DNA of 64,000 nt from NCBI RefSeq assembly GCF_018691265.1, contig NW_024881329.1, positions 4,092,001-4,156,000 on the forward strand. Direction: 5' to 3'. Origin of the DNA: Tyto alba (Eukaryota; Chordata; Aves; Strigiformes; Tytonidae). The stretch's first letter is position 1. The number at the start of each line of letters is the position of its first letter. The notes below the pieces were generated by a model. It did no database searches. It was not told the origin of the DNA and saw nothing but the letters and a program-made list of their open reading frames with translations. This document shows positions 62,223 to 64,000 of this stretch, in pieces. Position numbers and translations under genes: made by a program.

Positions 62223-63694
62223 AAATGGAGGAATTAAATAAGTAGTTACCAGTTGATAAGCTTTTAAACAGTCTTCAGATTAGTTGCTTATTTGGCAATC
62301 AGCTGTTTGTTTATATTTGAGTAGGTATGCAAGTGGATGTAAAGTCTGCAAATTGAGATGACTCGATCTTTTATTAAACCACATAAAGCCTGTTTCGTCT
62401 GGCATTCAAAGATAAACCCAAGCACAGTTTGAAATGTAGCCTCCATCATTCTTGTGCATAGACTGTTTACATTTGATGTGGAATGGAAATGCATGGTGAA
62501 TATGCCGAGAGAGAATGTGGAACAGTTGTATGGACTAAATACCCTGTAGAGCAGATCAGAGAAAAAGGATTTTAAGTGAACAACACGTGTGCACAGCATG
62601 CTGCACAGAAGACTGTTATTTGTCTTTCTTATAGCTTAAATGAAAAGAAATGACCATAAGATAATCTCTGCATTTCATTTTTTTGTGCGTTTTGCAGATG
62701 AGTGACCAAAAAACATTCTAACATAAATAGCAAATTTTGGTTTTGTTACAGTACAGTAGGGTGGAGCTTTACTGGTTAGATGCATCAAAGTTGAAATTTT
62801 TCTTGTCAAAGATCTGTTTTTAGAGTGATCTCGCTGGAATTCAAATATTTTATTTCCATTTGCAGTTGAGAATCAGGGAGGAAAGTGAATGGAATTGAAA
62901 GGACAGTATTCAGGCTGCAGTCTTTTCAGGTTGGAATCTGTTCAGCTCTTGGAAAAGACTCAGAGTAAAGGAAGGTATACTCCCTGTCTTACACAAAGTC
63001 CATACCTCCTGTCACCCTATCTGCTCCCCCCACCCCTCCCAAATAAAACTTGCAAAACAGAAATGACCCAGTGCTGCTCAGACTGCAGGAAGAGAAACAG
63101 GAGAAGGAGCCTTTGCTGTCTGACTCCTGCTTAGGGCTATGGGAGTCAGAGGGAAGATAAGAAGAAAAATAGGCAGTCAATAGAAGTAGAATACGAATAG
63201 TTCATAGTATACCTACCCCTCCTAGAGCTCAGGGAACCAAGATGGCAAATAGTTTCCTCAAATCCTTCTCTGTTTCTGCATCCTACCCACTGGGGTTGTG
63301 ACAAAGCCGTCATTCATCTTTCAATAAGAAAATCAAGATTTGCATTACTTCTGTAAAAATCTAGAACAAATATGATTACGATGACTTTTTACATGTCTTT
63401 GAAGTATCCCACTGTTTCAGCAGTTAGCACAGGGCTGTGAACTCCTGTCACAGGTCCCCTTTCTATCCCAAAGTAACTGATGCTATACTTGGTAGCTCCA
63501 GCGACCGGCCAGCAGCCCAAGCTGGCAGCATGTGCTTGCCCTTGTATGCCATGGGTGAGGTAGTCTGATGAACTGCCCCCCTTTAGGATGGACCTTCATT
63601 GTGGTAGCCTCGTTACGTTTGTCGTAGCATGAGAGCTCCTGCTCTGACAGATTAAACACAGAAACTAGAGAACAGAATGAAAAAAGAAAATATT
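62223..63694 (+). other. KCNQ1: KCNQ1 intron 15, 62.2-63.7 kb
   Basis: The segment 62280-62600 is repeat-free with mixed composition and is a weak candidate for a conserved element. It holds a 103-codon minus frame without family features. Nothing else is recognised. Confidence 0.5.
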
Positions 63695-63785
63695 GTCTCC
63701 CTCTTTTACAGCTAAGGTGCAGGAAGTGACTTGCCTGAGGTATCACAGTGGCATCTGTGGCACAGGCAGGAATTTAACTTGAGCC
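63695..63785 (-). mobile_element. MIR-like SINE relic
   Basis: CTTTTACAGCTAAGGTGCAGG, then AAGTGACTTGCCTGAGGTATC, then ACAGTGGC and CAGGCAGGAATTTAACTTGAG parallels the reverse complement of MIR (TTTTACAGATGAGGAAACTGAGG, AAGTGACTTGCCCAAGGTCACACAG, GGGATTCGAACCCAGG). Several small gaps are present. It is an amniote-age relic. Confidence 0.7.
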
Positions 63786-64000
63786 ATGTCTGGGATTTAA
63801 CCACAAATCAGCATTCCTTTTTGTTATTCTGTTTAAAAGTCTCTCTAGTTTTGAATAGTTATATTGGCCTGTGCAGTGTTCAACATAATCATAGCCCATT
63901 AATACTAAAACCATCCAGTACTTGAGAACAGCATATATAAACACATAAACCACACCAACCCAGCCAATATAAATCTACTGGGACTATTTCAGACAGTAGA
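63786..64000 (+). other. KCNQ1: KCNQ1 intron 15, right edge of window
   Basis: This is intronic sequence continuing beyond the window; nothing is recognised. Confidence 0.6.

Noticed and set aside
54186..64000. Search for the last KCNQ1 coding exon (rest of helix D and C-terminus)
   Set aside because: No open frame or splice-flanked sequence resembling it was found. It is presumed to lie beyond the window, since intron 15 is also very long in humans.

Overview
The window is vertebrate nuclear DNA, almost certainly from a bird. The evidence is long AT-rich introns with GT-AG splice sites, two 5'-truncated CR1 LINEs with the typical avian 3' end, and a long avian-type solo LTR. Traces of very old amniote repeats (MIR-like SINEs and palindromic fossil repeats) are also present. 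I cannot name the species.

The only gene I can support is KCNQ1 (Kv7.1, the KvLQT1 potassium channel alpha subunit), on the + strand. Four consecutive coding exons are present, equivalent to human exons 12, 13, 14 and 15: 45527-45602, 52471-52565, 53261-53307 and 54124-54185. Their lengths (76, 95, 47 and 62 bp), phases and protein match the human exons as I know them. Together they encode about human residues 505-598, which covers the calmodulin-binding helix B, helix C, the linker and the start of the helix D assembly coiled coil. Earlier exons must lie upstream of base 1. The last coding exon must lie beyond base 64000, because I found no open frame resembling it.

Layout: 1-45526 is the 3' part of the large intron 11. 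This intron hosts the KCNQ1OT1 promoter and imprinting centre (KvDMR1) in placental mammals. Here it holds a CR1 fragment (2425-2530), MIR-like relics, palindromic fossils, a (CCCAA)n repeat at 4284-4321, a CpG-dense patch at 27958-28180, a solo LTR (29226-30210, minus) and a GC-rich CR1 (40973-41930, minus). Intron 12 (45603-52470) has a palindromic relic and a second CR1 (50956-51523, minus). Introns 13 and 14 are short (695 and 816 bp). Intron 15 (54186-64000, open to the right) is mostly featureless apart from a CpG-dense patch at 57261-57419, a 21-base G run at 62202-62222 and a MIR-like relic near 63700.

There is no bacterial-style gene cluster, CRISPR array, RNA gene or new biological system that I can support. 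The other open frames are chance frames, or lie in the CR1, the LTR or GC-rich patches. The points most worth checking are the CpG-dense patches, given the mammalian imprinting history of this locus, the fossil amniote repeats, and a few unannotated intronic blocks that could be conserved enhancers.
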